DNA from: Gordonia sp. ABSL11-1 | Lineage (GTDB): Bacteria > Actinomycetota > Actinomycetes > Mycobacteriales > Mycobacteriaceae | DNA length: 64,000 nt | NCBI RefSeq assembly: GCF_030315685.1 | Contig: NZ_JASXSI010000027.1 | Span: forward strand, 1-64,000 | Direction: 5' to 3' | In this document: one piece after another, positions 7,589-16,039 of the stretch | Layout of the letters: each line of letters opens with the position of its first letter | How positions within the stretch are numbered: position 1 is the stretch's first letter | Notes under the pieces: generated by a model | The model's database searches: none | The model's input: only the letters and a program-made list of their open reading frames with translations | Told to the model about the DNA's origin: nothing | Program-made: the position numbers and the translations under genes

Positions 7589-8632
7589 ATGAAGGCCATC
7601 CAGATCGTCAAACCCGGAAACGAACCCGAACTGCGTGAGGTGCAACGACCGACTCCCGGCCCGGGGCAGGTCCTGCTGAAGGTCACCGCCGCGGGCGCCT
7701 GTCATTCCGACGATTTCGTGCTGAACATGCCCGAGGACGGTTTTCCCTATCCGCTTCCCATGACGCTCGGCCACGAGGGCGTCGGTGTCGTCGCCGAGAC
7801 GGGCAGCGGTGTGGACAGCGTGGCCGAGGGCACCGCGGTCGCGGTGTACGGACCTTGGGGATGCGGCGTCTGCCACTTCTGTTCGCGCGGGCTCGAGAAC
7901 TACTGCAGCAGAGCGGCAGAGCTCCAGATCGCGCCACCCGGGCTCGGCGTCGACGGCGCCATGGCCGAGTACATGATCGTCGACGACCCGCGCCACCTGG
8001 TGCCGATCGGCGACCTCGATCCCGTCCGGACGGTGCCGCTGACCGACGCCGGCCTCACCCCGTATCACGCGATCAAACCGTCGTTGGGCAAACTCGTCGG
8101 CGGCACCACGGCCGTCGTCATCGGCTCCGGCGGACTCGGACACGTCGCGATCCAGATGCTCCGTCACCTGACACCGTCCCGCGTCATCGCGCTCGACGTC
8201 ACCGAGGAGAAGTTGGCGTTCGCCCGCGAGGTCGGAGCGCATGAGACCGTTCTCAGCGATGCGGACGCGGTGGCCAACGTCCGGAGTATCACCGGAAAGG
8301 ATGGCGCTACAGCAGTTTTCGACTTCGTCGGATATCAGCCCACGATCGACACCGCCCTCGGCGTCGTCGGGACGATGGGTGACGTGACCATCGTCGGCAT
8401 CGGAGACGGTGTGGCTGCGGCAAAGGTCGGCTTCTGGACCCAGCCATACGAGGTGTCGGTGCGCGCGCCGTACTGGGGTTCGCGCAGCGAGCTGATCGAG
8501 GTCCTCGACCTCGCCCGGGACGGCGTCCTCGACGTGGCGGTCCAGGAGTTCTCACTCGACGACGGCGTCGAGGCCTACCGGAAGCTGGCCGCCAACGAAC
8601 TCCGCGGACGAGCCGTCGTCGTGCCCGCGTGA
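7589..8632 (+). CDS. Zinc-dependent medium-chain alcohol dehydrogenase
   Basis: 347 residues of the MDR family. Catalytic zinc ligands are in GACHSDD and GHEGVG; the structural zinc lobe shows GCGVCHFCSRGLENYC with four cysteines; the Rossmann motif is VVIGSGGLGHVA and an acidic residue follows the second strand (IALDVTE), pointing to NAD+ rather than NADP+. These enzymes interconvert alcohols and aldehydes. About 100 bases separate it from the globin gene, so it may be a separate unit or the distal end of the lcp operon. Oxidation of rubber-derived aldehydes or alcohols is possible but unproven. Confidence 0.9.
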   Translation: MKAIQIVKPGNEPELREVQRPTPGPGQVLLKVTAAGACHSDDFVLNMPEDGFPYPLPMTLGHEGVGVVAETGSGVDSVAEGTAVAVYGPWGCGVCHFCSRGLENYCSRAAELQIAPPGLGVDGAMAEYMIVDDPRHLVPIGDLDPVRTVPLTDAGLTPYHAIKPSLGKLVGGTTAVVIGSGGLGHVAIQMLRHLTPSRVIALDVTEEKLAFAREVGAHETVLSDADAVANVRSITGKDGATAVFDFVGYQPTIDTALGVVGTMGDVTIVGIGDGVAAAKVGFWTQPYEVSVRAPYWGSRSELIEVLDLARDGVLDVAVQEFSLDDGVEAYRKLAANELRGRAVVVPA

Positions 8633-8935
8633 GCCGGCGGGCCGATTCACCGACTGTTCACCTGCCGGGAGACTCGCGGCCCACCGTCGTCAGTAGTGTC
8701 GCGGACGCCGAGCGGATCGCCCTGCCCTCCCCCGCGATCGGTGAGGACACACCACCTTCGTGACAGGTCCGGTATCCCGGGTATTCCGGGGGTGGTGTCG
8801 ACGCTGAATCATCCCGGTCACGACCGTGGCAGGGACGACTCGCCGGTGTCGAGGTCACGTCTCGGCCCCGTGAACGTTCGATGAACGAATCCGCCGCAAC
8901 CGGCCCGACGACCCGGGCGTGACTAGCGTTATGGC
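8633..8935. other. Intergenic stretch without recognisable gene
   Basis: About 300 bases between the dehydrogenase and the small helical protein. Short open frames on both strands have arginine/serine-rich, non-family-like translations and no ribosome-binding sites. A short palindrome GAACGTTC lies near 8873-8880, in the probable promoter region of the next gene. No RNA structure was recognised. Confidence 0.5.
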
Positions 8936-9175
8936 ATGGACGCGAATGACGAGCTGCGTCAGATCAGCCAGGTGCAGGACCGTTTGATCGGACTGTACTC
9001 CCACAAACGCCCCGACGATGCCGCGCTGGCGGTGAAGGACGCCCATCAGCATTTCGAGGGGATCCGCGTCCGTGATTTCGTCCCGCTCCTCGTCGAGCGC
9101 CGCGCCAACAAAGCACTCGGCGGGGACGACGTGATGGACGATCCGGCCGAGGTACCGCCCGCCCACGGCGAGTAG
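8936..9175 (+). CDS. Small three-helix-bundle protein, function unknown
   Basis: 79 residues, soluble, no signal peptide. The sequence (DELRQISQVQDRLIGLYSHK, then VLLVERRANKAL-like helices) resembles small actinobacterial proteins annotated as three-helix-bundle dimerisation domains. These are about this size and have no established function. Alternating hydrophobic positions agree with a helical bundle. Start chosen at ATG 8936; an earlier in-line ATG at 8931 is in a different frame. Transcribed alone. Confidence 0.65.
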   Translation: MDANDELRQISQVQDRLIGLYSHKRPDDAALAVKDAHQHFEGIRVRDFVPLLVERRANKALGGDDVMDDPAEVPPAHGE

Positions 9176-9225
9176 CCGCACCATCACGCCTGTGGGCGCG
9201 GCCGTGCGGCCGGTACCGTCCAATC

Positions 9226-10076
9226 ATGCGCTTCGGAATCTGCATCCTGCCTGATCGATCCTGGTCACAGACTCGGCCTCTCTGGCAGCGCGCCGAGGAG
9301 ATGGGCTTCGATCATGCGTGGACGTACGACCATCTCGTCTGGGGCGGACTGCCCGACTCGCAATGGTTCTCCTGCGTCCCCACCCTGACGGCGGCCGCCG
9401 GAGTGACCGAGCGGATCGCGTTGGGCGCATTCGTGGTGTCCCCCAACTTCCGCCACCCGGTCTCGTTCTCCCGGGAGGTGCAGACACTTGTCGACATCTC
9501 CGACGGACGATTTCTCCTGGGGCTCGGAGTCGGGGGAACGCCCGACGACACGCTCCTCGTCAACCCGGCCTGACGGTCCGCCAACGCGTGGACCGGTTCC
9601 AGGAGTTCGCCGGCATCCTCGATCGGACGTTGCGCGACGACCACGTGTCGATCGACGGCGAATACTACCGTGCACGCGACATGCGACTGGTCGGCGGCAG
9701 TGTGCGTGATCGCGTCCCGATGCTCCTGGCAGGCAACGGACCCCGGTCGGTCCGCTTCGCGGCAAGCGCCGGCGACGGCTGGATCACCACCGGGACCGGC
9801 GCGGACTCGCTCGACGATTGGTTCGACGGCATCGCCGGCAGCGTCGCGACCTTCGACCAGGCAGTGGCCGACGGCGCGACCAGCGTCCCGCGGTATCTCA
9901 GCCTCGATGCCTCGCCCCGCAACGCACTGGAGAGTGTCGACCTGTTCGACGAGATGGTGGGCCGCGCCGACGAACTCTCGTTCACCGACGTGATCGTGCA
10001 TTGGCCCCGGGACTCCGAGCCGTATCGCGCGCCCCTCGACGTGCTCGAGTCCGTGGTGTCCCGCGGTCTGAGATGA
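9226..10076 (+). pseudogene. LLM-class F420-dependent oxidoreductase, frameshifted
   Basis: Begins MRFGICILPDRSW at 9226 and reads a luciferase-like TIM barrel (AEEMGFDHAWTYDHL, then GRFLLGLGVGG) until a TGA at 9571 directly after VNPA. The remainder (LTVRQRVDRFQEF through RVPMLLAGNGPRSVRFAA to the stop at 10076) follows in the -1 frame. Restoring one base between 9568 and 9571 (GCC-CTG instead of GCC-TGA) rejoins the halves into about 283 residues, normal for the family. The enzyme would use reduced F420 or FMN; substrate unknown. Either recently inactivated or a sequencing error. Confidence 0.8.
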
Positions 10077-10271
10077 GCGGGTCACGCATCGCCAGCGCAT
10101 CGGTTCGTCGTCGAGTGCACGCGGAATCGTCGTGTCGCTGGACTCCTGATCGTCGGACTGTTCGTGATGATGACCGCCGTCGGACTCGGCAGTTGGGTCG
10201 TCGGTGTCGTCGCGCCGCCCGCGGAACTGGCCGAGCTGACAGGGATCTTCCAGATGACGGCGCCACGCTGA
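10073..10271 (+). pseudogene. Small membrane protein, probably frameshifted
   Basis: An ATG at 10073 overlaps the preceding stop (ATGA) and reads MSGSRIASASVRRRVH; a clear transmembrane segment (LLIVGLFVMMTAVGLGSWVV) followed by a short tail occurs in the next frame and ends at 10271. That second frame has no start codon before the TM segment. Joining the frames near 10115-10130 would give a roughly 65-residue single-TM protein with a basic N-terminus. Not recognised. Confidence 0.35.
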
Positions 10272-10311
10272 GGGCGCTGCATCGGTTGACAGCAACCCGC
10301 TACACGCTCAT

Positions 10312-10352
10312 CCTGTTGCGTAACACGCATTCGTTGCCTATCACGCAACAGG
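10312..10352. promoter_or_regulatory. Inverted-repeat operator upstream of the betaine operon
   Basis: Perfect 10-base arms CCTGTTGCGT (10312-10321) and ACGCAACAGG (10343-10352) flank 21 bases; a second, inner palindrome TGCGT-AAC-ACGCA (10317-10329) shares the left arm, giving three TGCGT/ACGCA half-sites. It ends 7 bases before the start of the dimethylglycine oxidase gene, so binding would block initiation or the leader. The IclR regulator at the end of this cluster is the natural candidate. An RNA hairpin occluding the start region is the alternative. Confidence 0.6.
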
Positions 10353-10359
10353 GGTTTTC

Positions 10360-12798
10360 ATGGTCCAGCCCACCATCATCATCATCGGCGCCGGCATCGT
10401 CGGCTCATCACTCGCCGACGAACTGACCGCCCGCGGGTGCACCGACGTCACGGTGCTCGACCGCGGTCCTCTGTTCTCCACAGGCGGATCGACCTCACAC
10501 GCGCCCGGACTCGTCTTCCAGACCAATCCGTCGAAGACGATGACGGAATTCGCGCGCTACACCGTCGAGAAGTTCGTCGGCCTCGACGCGTTCGACCAGG
10601 TGGGCGGGCTCGAGGTCGCGTCGACACCACAGCGCTGGACCGATCTGCACCGCAAGCACGGGTGGGCGCAGTCCTGGGGCGTACGTGGAACCCTGCTCGA
10701 TCCGCAGCAGTGCGCCGCACTCAATCCGTTGCTCGACGTCGACCGGATCGAGGGTGGGTTCCACACCCCCGACGACGGGCTCGCACGCGCGGTCCGCGCG
10801 GTGACCGTGCAGGCCGAACGCGCGATGGAGCGCGGCGCCCGGTTCGTCGGCGGGCAGGAGGTCGTCGAGATCGTCGAACGCGGTGGCCGCGTCGCCGGTG
10901 TGCGCACAGCATCGGGCGAGGTCGTCGACGCCGACATCGTCGTCTCCGCCGCCGGATTCTGGGGGGCACGGCTCGGTGAGCAGGTCGGGCTCACCGTTCC
11001 CCTCGTGCCGATGGCACATCAGTACGCCAAGACCGGACAGGTCAGCGAACTCCGTCGCGCCGGGCTCACCGGCACCGAGGCGCACATGCCGATCCTGCGC
11101 CATCAGGACCACGACCTGTATTACCGCGAGCACGGTGACCGACTCGGCATCGGCTACTACGGGCATCGTCCCATGCCCGTCGACATGGACACCCTGCTCA
11201 CCGACACCGCCGGCGAGGCGATGCCGTCGATGTTGCCCTTCACCGAGTCCGACTTCGACGAGGCCTGGACGCAGAGCGTGGCCCTGCTCCCGCCCCTCGG
11301 CGACACCAAGGTCGACGAGGGATTCAACGGCATCTTCTCCTTCACCCCCGACGGGTTCTCGATCATGGGCGAACACCGTGAGCTGCCGGGCTTCTGGGTG
11401 GCCGAGGCGGTCTGGGTGACCCATTCGGCCGGGGTGGCGAAGGCGATGGCCGAGTGGATCGTCGACGGCGCACCGTCCACCGATGTCCACGAATGCGATC
11501 TCTACCGGTTCGAGGACGCGGCGAAGAGCCCCGACTTCATCCTGGCGACGAGCTCGCAGGCGTTCGTCGAAGTCTACGACATCGTCCACCCTCACCAGTA
11601 CCGTTCGGCGCCACGGGATCTACGGGTCAGCCCCTTCCACCATCGGCAGCGGGAACTGGGCGCGCACTTCTACGAGGGCGCCTGCTGGGAACGGCCGGCC
11701 TGGTATGCCGAGAACGCGGTCCTGATCGACGAACTCTCCACCGACGGAGTCGCCTTCCCCGACCGCGACGACTGGTCAGGACGCTACTGGTCGCCGATCT
11801 CCATCGCGGAGGCACGATGGACCCGCGAGCACGTCGCCCTCTACGACATGACACCGCTCACGCGCTACGAGGTCGCCGGCGACGAGGCCTGCGCCTTCCT
11901 GCAGCGACTCACGACCAACAACGTCGACAGGCGAGTCGGCTCGGTGAGCTACACGTTGATGCTCGACGACAACGGCGGCGTCCTCAGCGATCTCACCGTG
12001 GCGCGGCTGGCCACCGATCGATTCCAGGTGGGTGCCAACGGTCCGCTCGATCTCGACCGGATGCTCCGCCACGCCGCCCACGCCGACGTCACCATCCGCG
12101 ACATCACCGGCGGCACCTGCTGTGTCGGCGTCTGGGGCCCGCGTGCACGGGATCTCGTCGCGCCCCTGGCCGTCGCCGACATCTCACACGAGGCGTTCGG
12201 ATACTTCCGCGCACTCGAGACGTACGTGGGCAGCATCCCGGTCACCATGCTCCGGGTCTCCTACGTGGGCGAGCTCGGCTGGGAGATCTACACCACCGCC
12301 GAATACGGTGCGGCTCTCTGGGATCTGCTGTTCGACGCCGGACGTCCGTACCGTGCCATCGCCGCGGGACGGATCGCGTTCAACAGCCTGCGCATGGAGA
12401 AGGGGTACCGGGCGTGGGGCACCGACATGACCTCCGAACACCTCCCGGATGCGGCCGGCGTCGGGTTCGCGGTGAGCCGACGCAAAGGCGGCTTCGTCGG
12501 GAAGGCAGCACTCGATGTCGCGCCAGAGACCGAACGAACGCTGCGCAGCATCGTGTTCGACGATCCCATCGCCGTCGTCCTCGGTAAGGAGCCGGTTGCC
12601 ATCGACGGCACCGTCGTCGGATATGTCACCAGCGCAGGATATTCCGCGACCATCGGCCGTTCCATCGCCTACGCCTGGTTGCCGACGGCGACCCCCGTCG
12701 GCGCGAGCGTCACCGTCGCCTACCTCGATCGGACGTACTCGGCCACGGTCCACGCGGAACCCGTCGTCGATCCCGACATGACCCTGATCCGGAGATGA
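10360..12798 (+). CDS. Dimethylglycine oxidase/dehydrogenase (FAD plus GcvT domains)
   Basis: 812 residues, as in Arthrobacter dimethylglycine oxidase. The N-terminal half is a DAO-type FAD domain (IIIIGAGIVGSSLADEL) with STSHAPGLVFQTN near residues 45-57, where family members attach FAD covalently to histidine. The C-terminal half (from about residue 440) is a GcvT/aminomethyltransferase domain that passes the released one-carbon unit to tetrahydrofolate (AFLQRLTTNNVD, then GELGWEIY). It converts N,N-dimethylglycine to sarcosine. It heads a rightward operon with overlapping stops and starts: the next gene begins 4 bases before this one ends. Confidence 0.92.
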   Translation: MVQPTIIIIGAGIVGSSLADELTARGCTDVTVLDRGPLFSTGGSTSHAPGLVFQTNPSKTMTEFARYTVEKFVGLDAFDQVGGLEVASTPQRWTDLHRKHGWAQSWGVRGTLLDPQQCAALNPLLDVDRIEGGFHTPDDGLARAVRAVTVQAERAMERGARFVGGQEVVEIVERGGRVAGVRTASGEVVDADIVVSAAGFWGARLGEQVGLTVPLVPMAHQYAKTGQVSELRRAGLTGTEAHMPILRHQDHDLYYREHGDRLGIGYYGHRPMPVDMDTLLTDTAGEAMPSMLPFTESDFDEAWTQSVALLPPLGDTKVDEGFNGIFSFTPDGFSIMGEHRELPGFWVAEAVWVTHSAGVAKAMAEWIVDGAPSTDVHECDLYRFEDAAKSPDFILATSSQAFVEVYDIVHPHQYRSAPRDLRVSPFHHRQRELGAHFYEGACWERPAWYAENAVLIDELSTDGVAFPDRDDWSGRYWSPISIAEARWTREHVALYDMTPLTRYEVAGDEACAFLQRLTTNNVDRRVGSVSYTLMLDDNGGVLSDLTVARLATDRFQVGANGPLDLDRMLRHAAHADVTIRDITGGTCCVGVWGPRARDLVAPLAVADISHEAFGYFRALETYVGSIPVTMLRVSYVGELGWEIYTTAEYGAALWDLLFDAGRPYRAIAAGRIAFNSLRMEKGYRAWGTDMTSEHLPDAAGVGFAVSRRKGGFVGKAALDVAPETERTLRSIVFDDPIAVVLGKEPVAIDGTVVGYVTSAGYSATIGRSIAYAWLPTATPVGASVTVAYLDRTYSATVHAEPVVDPDMTLIRR

Positions 12799-13943
12799 GC
12801 ATGAACGACATCGGCTTCGACGTCATCGTCGTCGGCCTCGGCGGGATGGGCAGTGCCGCCGCCTATCACCTCGCCCGGCGGGGTCAGCGCGTCCTCGGGC
12901 TCGAGAAGTACACTCCCGCACACGATCGCGGGTCGAGTCACGGCGGCTCCCGGATCATCCGCCAGTCCTACTTCGAGGATCCCGCCTATGTGCCACTGCT
13001 ACTACGGGCCTACGAACTGTGGCAGGAACTCGCCGACGCCACCGGACTCGAGGTCTATCGGATGACCGGCGGACTCTTCCTCGGGTCACCGGACTGCCTC
13101 ACTGTCGCGGGCAGTCGGCGTGCCGCCGAGGAATGGGATCTGCCGCACGAGATGCTCAGTGCCGCCGACGTCCGTCGCCGGTTCCCGACCTTCGCCCTCG
13201 CCGACGACGACGTCGCGCTGTACGAGGCGAAGGCCGGGTTCGCGCGGCCCGAGATGACCGTCGCGGCCCACCTCGACCTCGCAGCGCGTGCGGGTGCGAC
13301 TCTGCATTTCGGCGAGCAGGTCGTCGAATGGTCCGACGGCCCTTCGGAAGTCACGGTGACGACCGCCGAGGGAACGTACACGGCAGGACAGCTCGTCATC
13401 TGCCCCGGCGCGTGGGCACCGCAGCTGCTGACCGATCTCGGCATCCCGATCACGGTCGAACGCCAGGTCCTGTACTGGCTCGACCCCGACTGCGGCACCG
13501 AACCGTTCGAGCAGCAACCGATCTTCATCAGCGAGCACGCCGGGGGACCACAGTTCTACGGCTTCCCGGCGATCGACGGGCCGTCCGGTGGGGTGAAGGT
13601 GGCGTTCTTCCGGAAGGGCAGGGAGTGCACCCCCGACACCATCGACCGCGAGGTGTCCGAGCAGGAGATCGACGAGATGCGTGAGCGTGCCGGCGATCTG
13701 CTGCCCGCGCTGACCGGACCTGCCGTGCACACCGCCACCTGTATGTACTCGAACACGCCCGACGAGCACTTTGTCATCGCCCGACCGAGCGCACTGACGA
13801 ATGTGACCGTCGCATGCGGCTTCTCGGGTCATGGATTCAAGTTCGTGCCCGTCGTCGGCGAGGTGCTCGCCGACCTGGCGACCACCGGTTCCACCTCCCA
13901 CCCCATCGGACTCTTCGACCCACAGCGATTGGTGACCGCATGA
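12795..13943 (+). CDS. Monomeric sarcosine oxidase / N-methyl amino acid oxidase
   Basis: 382 residues, typical of the MSOX/MTOX family. FAD motif VIVVGLGGMGSAAAYHL; SSHGGSRIIRQSYFEDP is the characteristic family segment; the covalent-flavin cysteine lies in TCMYSNTPDEHF (about residue 316), followed by GFSGHGFKF. It oxidises sarcosine to glycine, formaldehyde and H2O2, the last step of the betaine route encoded here. The related N-methyltryptophan oxidase activity cannot be excluded from sequence. ATGA overlaps link it to both neighbours. Confidence 0.9.
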   Translation: MSMNDIGFDVIVVGLGGMGSAAAYHLARRGQRVLGLEKYTPAHDRGSSHGGSRIIRQSYFEDPAYVPLLLRAYELWQELADATGLEVYRMTGGLFLGSPDCLTVAGSRRAAEEWDLPHEMLSAADVRRRFPTFALADDDVALYEAKAGFARPEMTVAAHLDLAARAGATLHFGEQVVEWSDGPSEVTVTTAEGTYTAGQLVICPGAWAPQLLTDLGIPITVERQVLYWLDPDCGTEPFEQQPIFISEHAGGPQFYGFPAIDGPSGGVKVAFFRKGRECTPDTIDREVSEQEIDEMRERAGDLLPALTGPAVHTATCMYSNTPDEHFVIARPSALTNVTVACGFSGHGFKFVPVVGEVLADLATTGSTSHPIGLFDPQRLVTA

Positions 13944-15124
13944 CGATCTTCGACGACTCGCCCGCTGCCGACGTCGGGCGTCCCGACCCGACCCTCTCCT
14001 CGCTGCTCCCCACTCTCGGTGGCGAATACTATTGCGACCCAGGAATCTTCCGCGCCGAGCAGGAACACATCTTCGAAGAGATGTGGATGTGTGCCGTGCG
14101 CACCGCGGATCTCCCGACGCCGGGCGCCTTCCGCAAGGTGCAGGTGGGGCGTGAGAGCGTACTGATCGTCCGCGGTCGCGACGGCGAACTACGCGCCTTC
14201 CTCAACATCTGTCGGCACCGCGGCGCCATGCTCTGCACCGAGGACTCCGGCACGGCGCCCCGGGGACTCCGCTGCCATTACCACGCCTGGACCTACCGGC
14301 TCGACGGAAAGCTCTTCGCCGCACCGAATCTCGGCAGTCTCACCGATGAGGACGGCGAAGCCATCGACCGCAGGCGCTATGGGCTGATCGAGGTCGCGAT
14401 CCGCGAATGGCTCGGATACGCGTGGGTGTGTCTCGCCGACGACCCGCCCTCGTTCGAGCACGACGTGATGGATGTGGTCACCGGCCGCCTCGGTGACAGC
14501 ACCGCGATCGACAACTACCGGATCGATGAACTCGCCGTCGGCAAGAGCGTCACCTACGACGTCGCGGCCAACTGGAAGCTGATCGTCGAGAACTTCATGG
14601 AGTGCTATCACTGCGCCACCATCCATCCCGAACTGACCGAGGTCCTACCGGAATTCGCGGGCGGATTCGCCGCGCAGTACTATGTCGGCCACGGTGCGGA
14701 GTTCGGCGAGGGTGTCGAGGGTTTCACGGTCGACGGCAGCTCCGGCCTCACCCCGATCCCCGGGGTCACCCCGGAGCAGGATCGCCGGTACTACGCGATC
14801 ACCGTGCGGCCGACGGTGTTCATCAATCTCGTGCCCGACCACGTGATCGTCCACCGCATGTATCCGATGGCCGCCGATCGCACCATCGTCAGATGCGACT
14901 GGCTCTACATGCCCGACGTGGTCGCGCAGGGGCGTGACGTCGAGCGGTCCGCAGAGCTGTTCCACCGCGTGAACGAACAGGACTTCGACGCGTGCGAGCG
15001 CACCCAGCCGGCGATGGCCTCGCGGGCCTATCGTCGCGGCGGTGTCCTGGTCCCCTCGGAGCACCACATCGCCGAGTTCCACGGCTGGACGGTCGAGAGA
15101 CTCGCCCGGACGAGCGAGAAGTGA
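13940..15124 (+). CDS. gbcA: Glycine betaine monooxygenase, Rieske oxygenase subunit
   Basis: 394 residues from the ATG at 13940, which overlaps the sarcosine oxidase stop (ATGA); the frame extends upstream only as a shadow of that gene. The Rieske [2Fe-2S] centre is CRHRGAMLC with CHYHAW (residues about 90-115), and the mononuclear iron site is NFMECYHCATIHPEL. Family context (ring-hydroxylating oxygenase fold acting on quaternary amines) and the neighbouring demethylases point to conversion of glycine betaine to dimethylglycine with release of formaldehyde. The reductase partner (GbcB) is not in the window. Stachydrine demethylase is a related alternative. Confidence 0.85.
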   Translation: MTIFDDSPAADVGRPDPTLSSLLPTLGGEYYCDPGIFRAEQEHIFEEMWMCAVRTADLPTPGAFRKVQVGRESVLIVRGRDGELRAFLNICRHRGAMLCTEDSGTAPRGLRCHYHAWTYRLDGKLFAAPNLGSLTDEDGEAIDRRRYGLIEVAIREWLGYAWVCLADDPPSFEHDVMDVVTGRLGDSTAIDNYRIDELAVGKSVTYDVAANWKLIVENFMECYHCATIHPELTEVLPEFAGGFAAQYYVGHGAEFGEGVEGFTVDGSSGLTPIPGVTPEQDRRYYAITVRPTVFINLVPDHVIVHRMYPMAADRTIVRCDWLYMPDVVAQGRDVERSAELFHRVNEQDFDACERTQPAMASRAYRRGGVLVPSEHHIAEFHGWTVERLARTSEK

Positions 15125-15173
15125 CTGGTCATCGGCCCCGCGGTGACCGGCCTGACCGGATCGGAGGTCGTAG

Positions 15174-15983
15174 ATGACTATGCTTGACCAGGTCATGCCA
15201 CCCCAGGAGAATGCGACACGGGAGAAGTCGGTCGCCGCGGTCCAATCCGTCGACCGGGCGCTGACCGTTCTGGAGATCATCGGGAAGGCGGGCACCGCGG
15301 GGGTCAGCGAGATCGCCGTCGAGCTCGGTGTCCACAAGTCGACGGTGTCGCGCCTGATCGCAGTGCTGGAGGCCCGCGGTTTCGTCGAGCAGCTCTCCGA
15401 CCGCGGCAAGTACCAGTTGGGGTTCTCCATCGTCCGTCTCGCCGGTTCGACAACCGCGCGACTCGACCTCGCCAAGCTCAGTCAGGGCGTATGCGACGGC
15501 CTCGCCCAGATGAGCGGTGAGACGACGAACGTGGCGATCCTCGACGGCCCCCGCGTCATCAACGTCGTCGAGGCGATCGGGCCGGCCGAGGTCGCACTGC
15601 GTACGTGGGTGGGCCAGACGTGCCCGGCGCATGCGACGTCGAGCGGCAAGGCGCTGCTGTCGGGCCTGAGCCCGGACGCGGTACACGACCTGATCGGGCC
15701 CGACCTCGAGGGATTCACCGCCCACACCATCGCCGACCTCGACAACCTCGACGCCGAGCTCGAACGGGTACGTGCGACCGGATGGGCCAGCGTGCGCGAG
15801 GAGCTCGAGATCGGGCTCAACGCCGTCGCGGCGCCTGTCCGCGATGCGGACGGCAGTGTCGTTGCCGCGCTGAGTGTTTCCGGTCCGGCATACCGCCTCG
15901 ATCCCGTCGCGTTCATCGACATCGCCGATGCGACGACGGCGGCTGCCGAGGAGATCAGCGCGCGACTCGGCTATCGCGGCTGA
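15174..15983 (+). CDS. IclR-family transcriptional regulator
   Basis: 269 residues. N-terminal winged helix-turn-helix (SVDRALTVLEIIGKAG, then SEIAVELGVHKSTVSRLIAV) and C-terminal IclR effector domain (HATSSGKALLSGL, then a late segment NAVAAPVRDADGSVVAALS). It follows gbcA by 49 bases in the same direction and is the likely local regulator of betaine catabolism, binding the inverted repeat at 10312-10352. The effector might be betaine or a demethylation product; this is not visible in the sequence. Confidence 0.88.
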   Translation: MTMLDQVMPPQENATREKSVAAVQSVDRALTVLEIIGKAGTAGVSEIAVELGVHKSTVSRLIAVLEARGFVEQLSDRGKYQLGFSIVRLAGSTTARLDLAKLSQGVCDGLAQMSGETTNVAILDGPRVINVVEAIGPAEVALRTWVGQTCPAHATSSGKALLSGLSPDAVHDLIGPDLEGFTAHTIADLDNLDAELERVRATGWASVREELEIGLNAVAAPVRDADGSVVAALSVSGPAYRLDPVAFIDIADATTAAAEEISARLGYRG

Positions 15984-16039
15984 CGACGTCATGGTCGGCC
16001 CAACCGGCCGGGTCGGCCGACGTCGATACACTCGGCCGG

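Noticed and set aside
8658..8884. Short frames of 60-66 codons on both strands
   Set aside because: No ribosome-binding site, arginine/serine-rich composition and no family-like sequence; typical chance frames in high-GC DNA.
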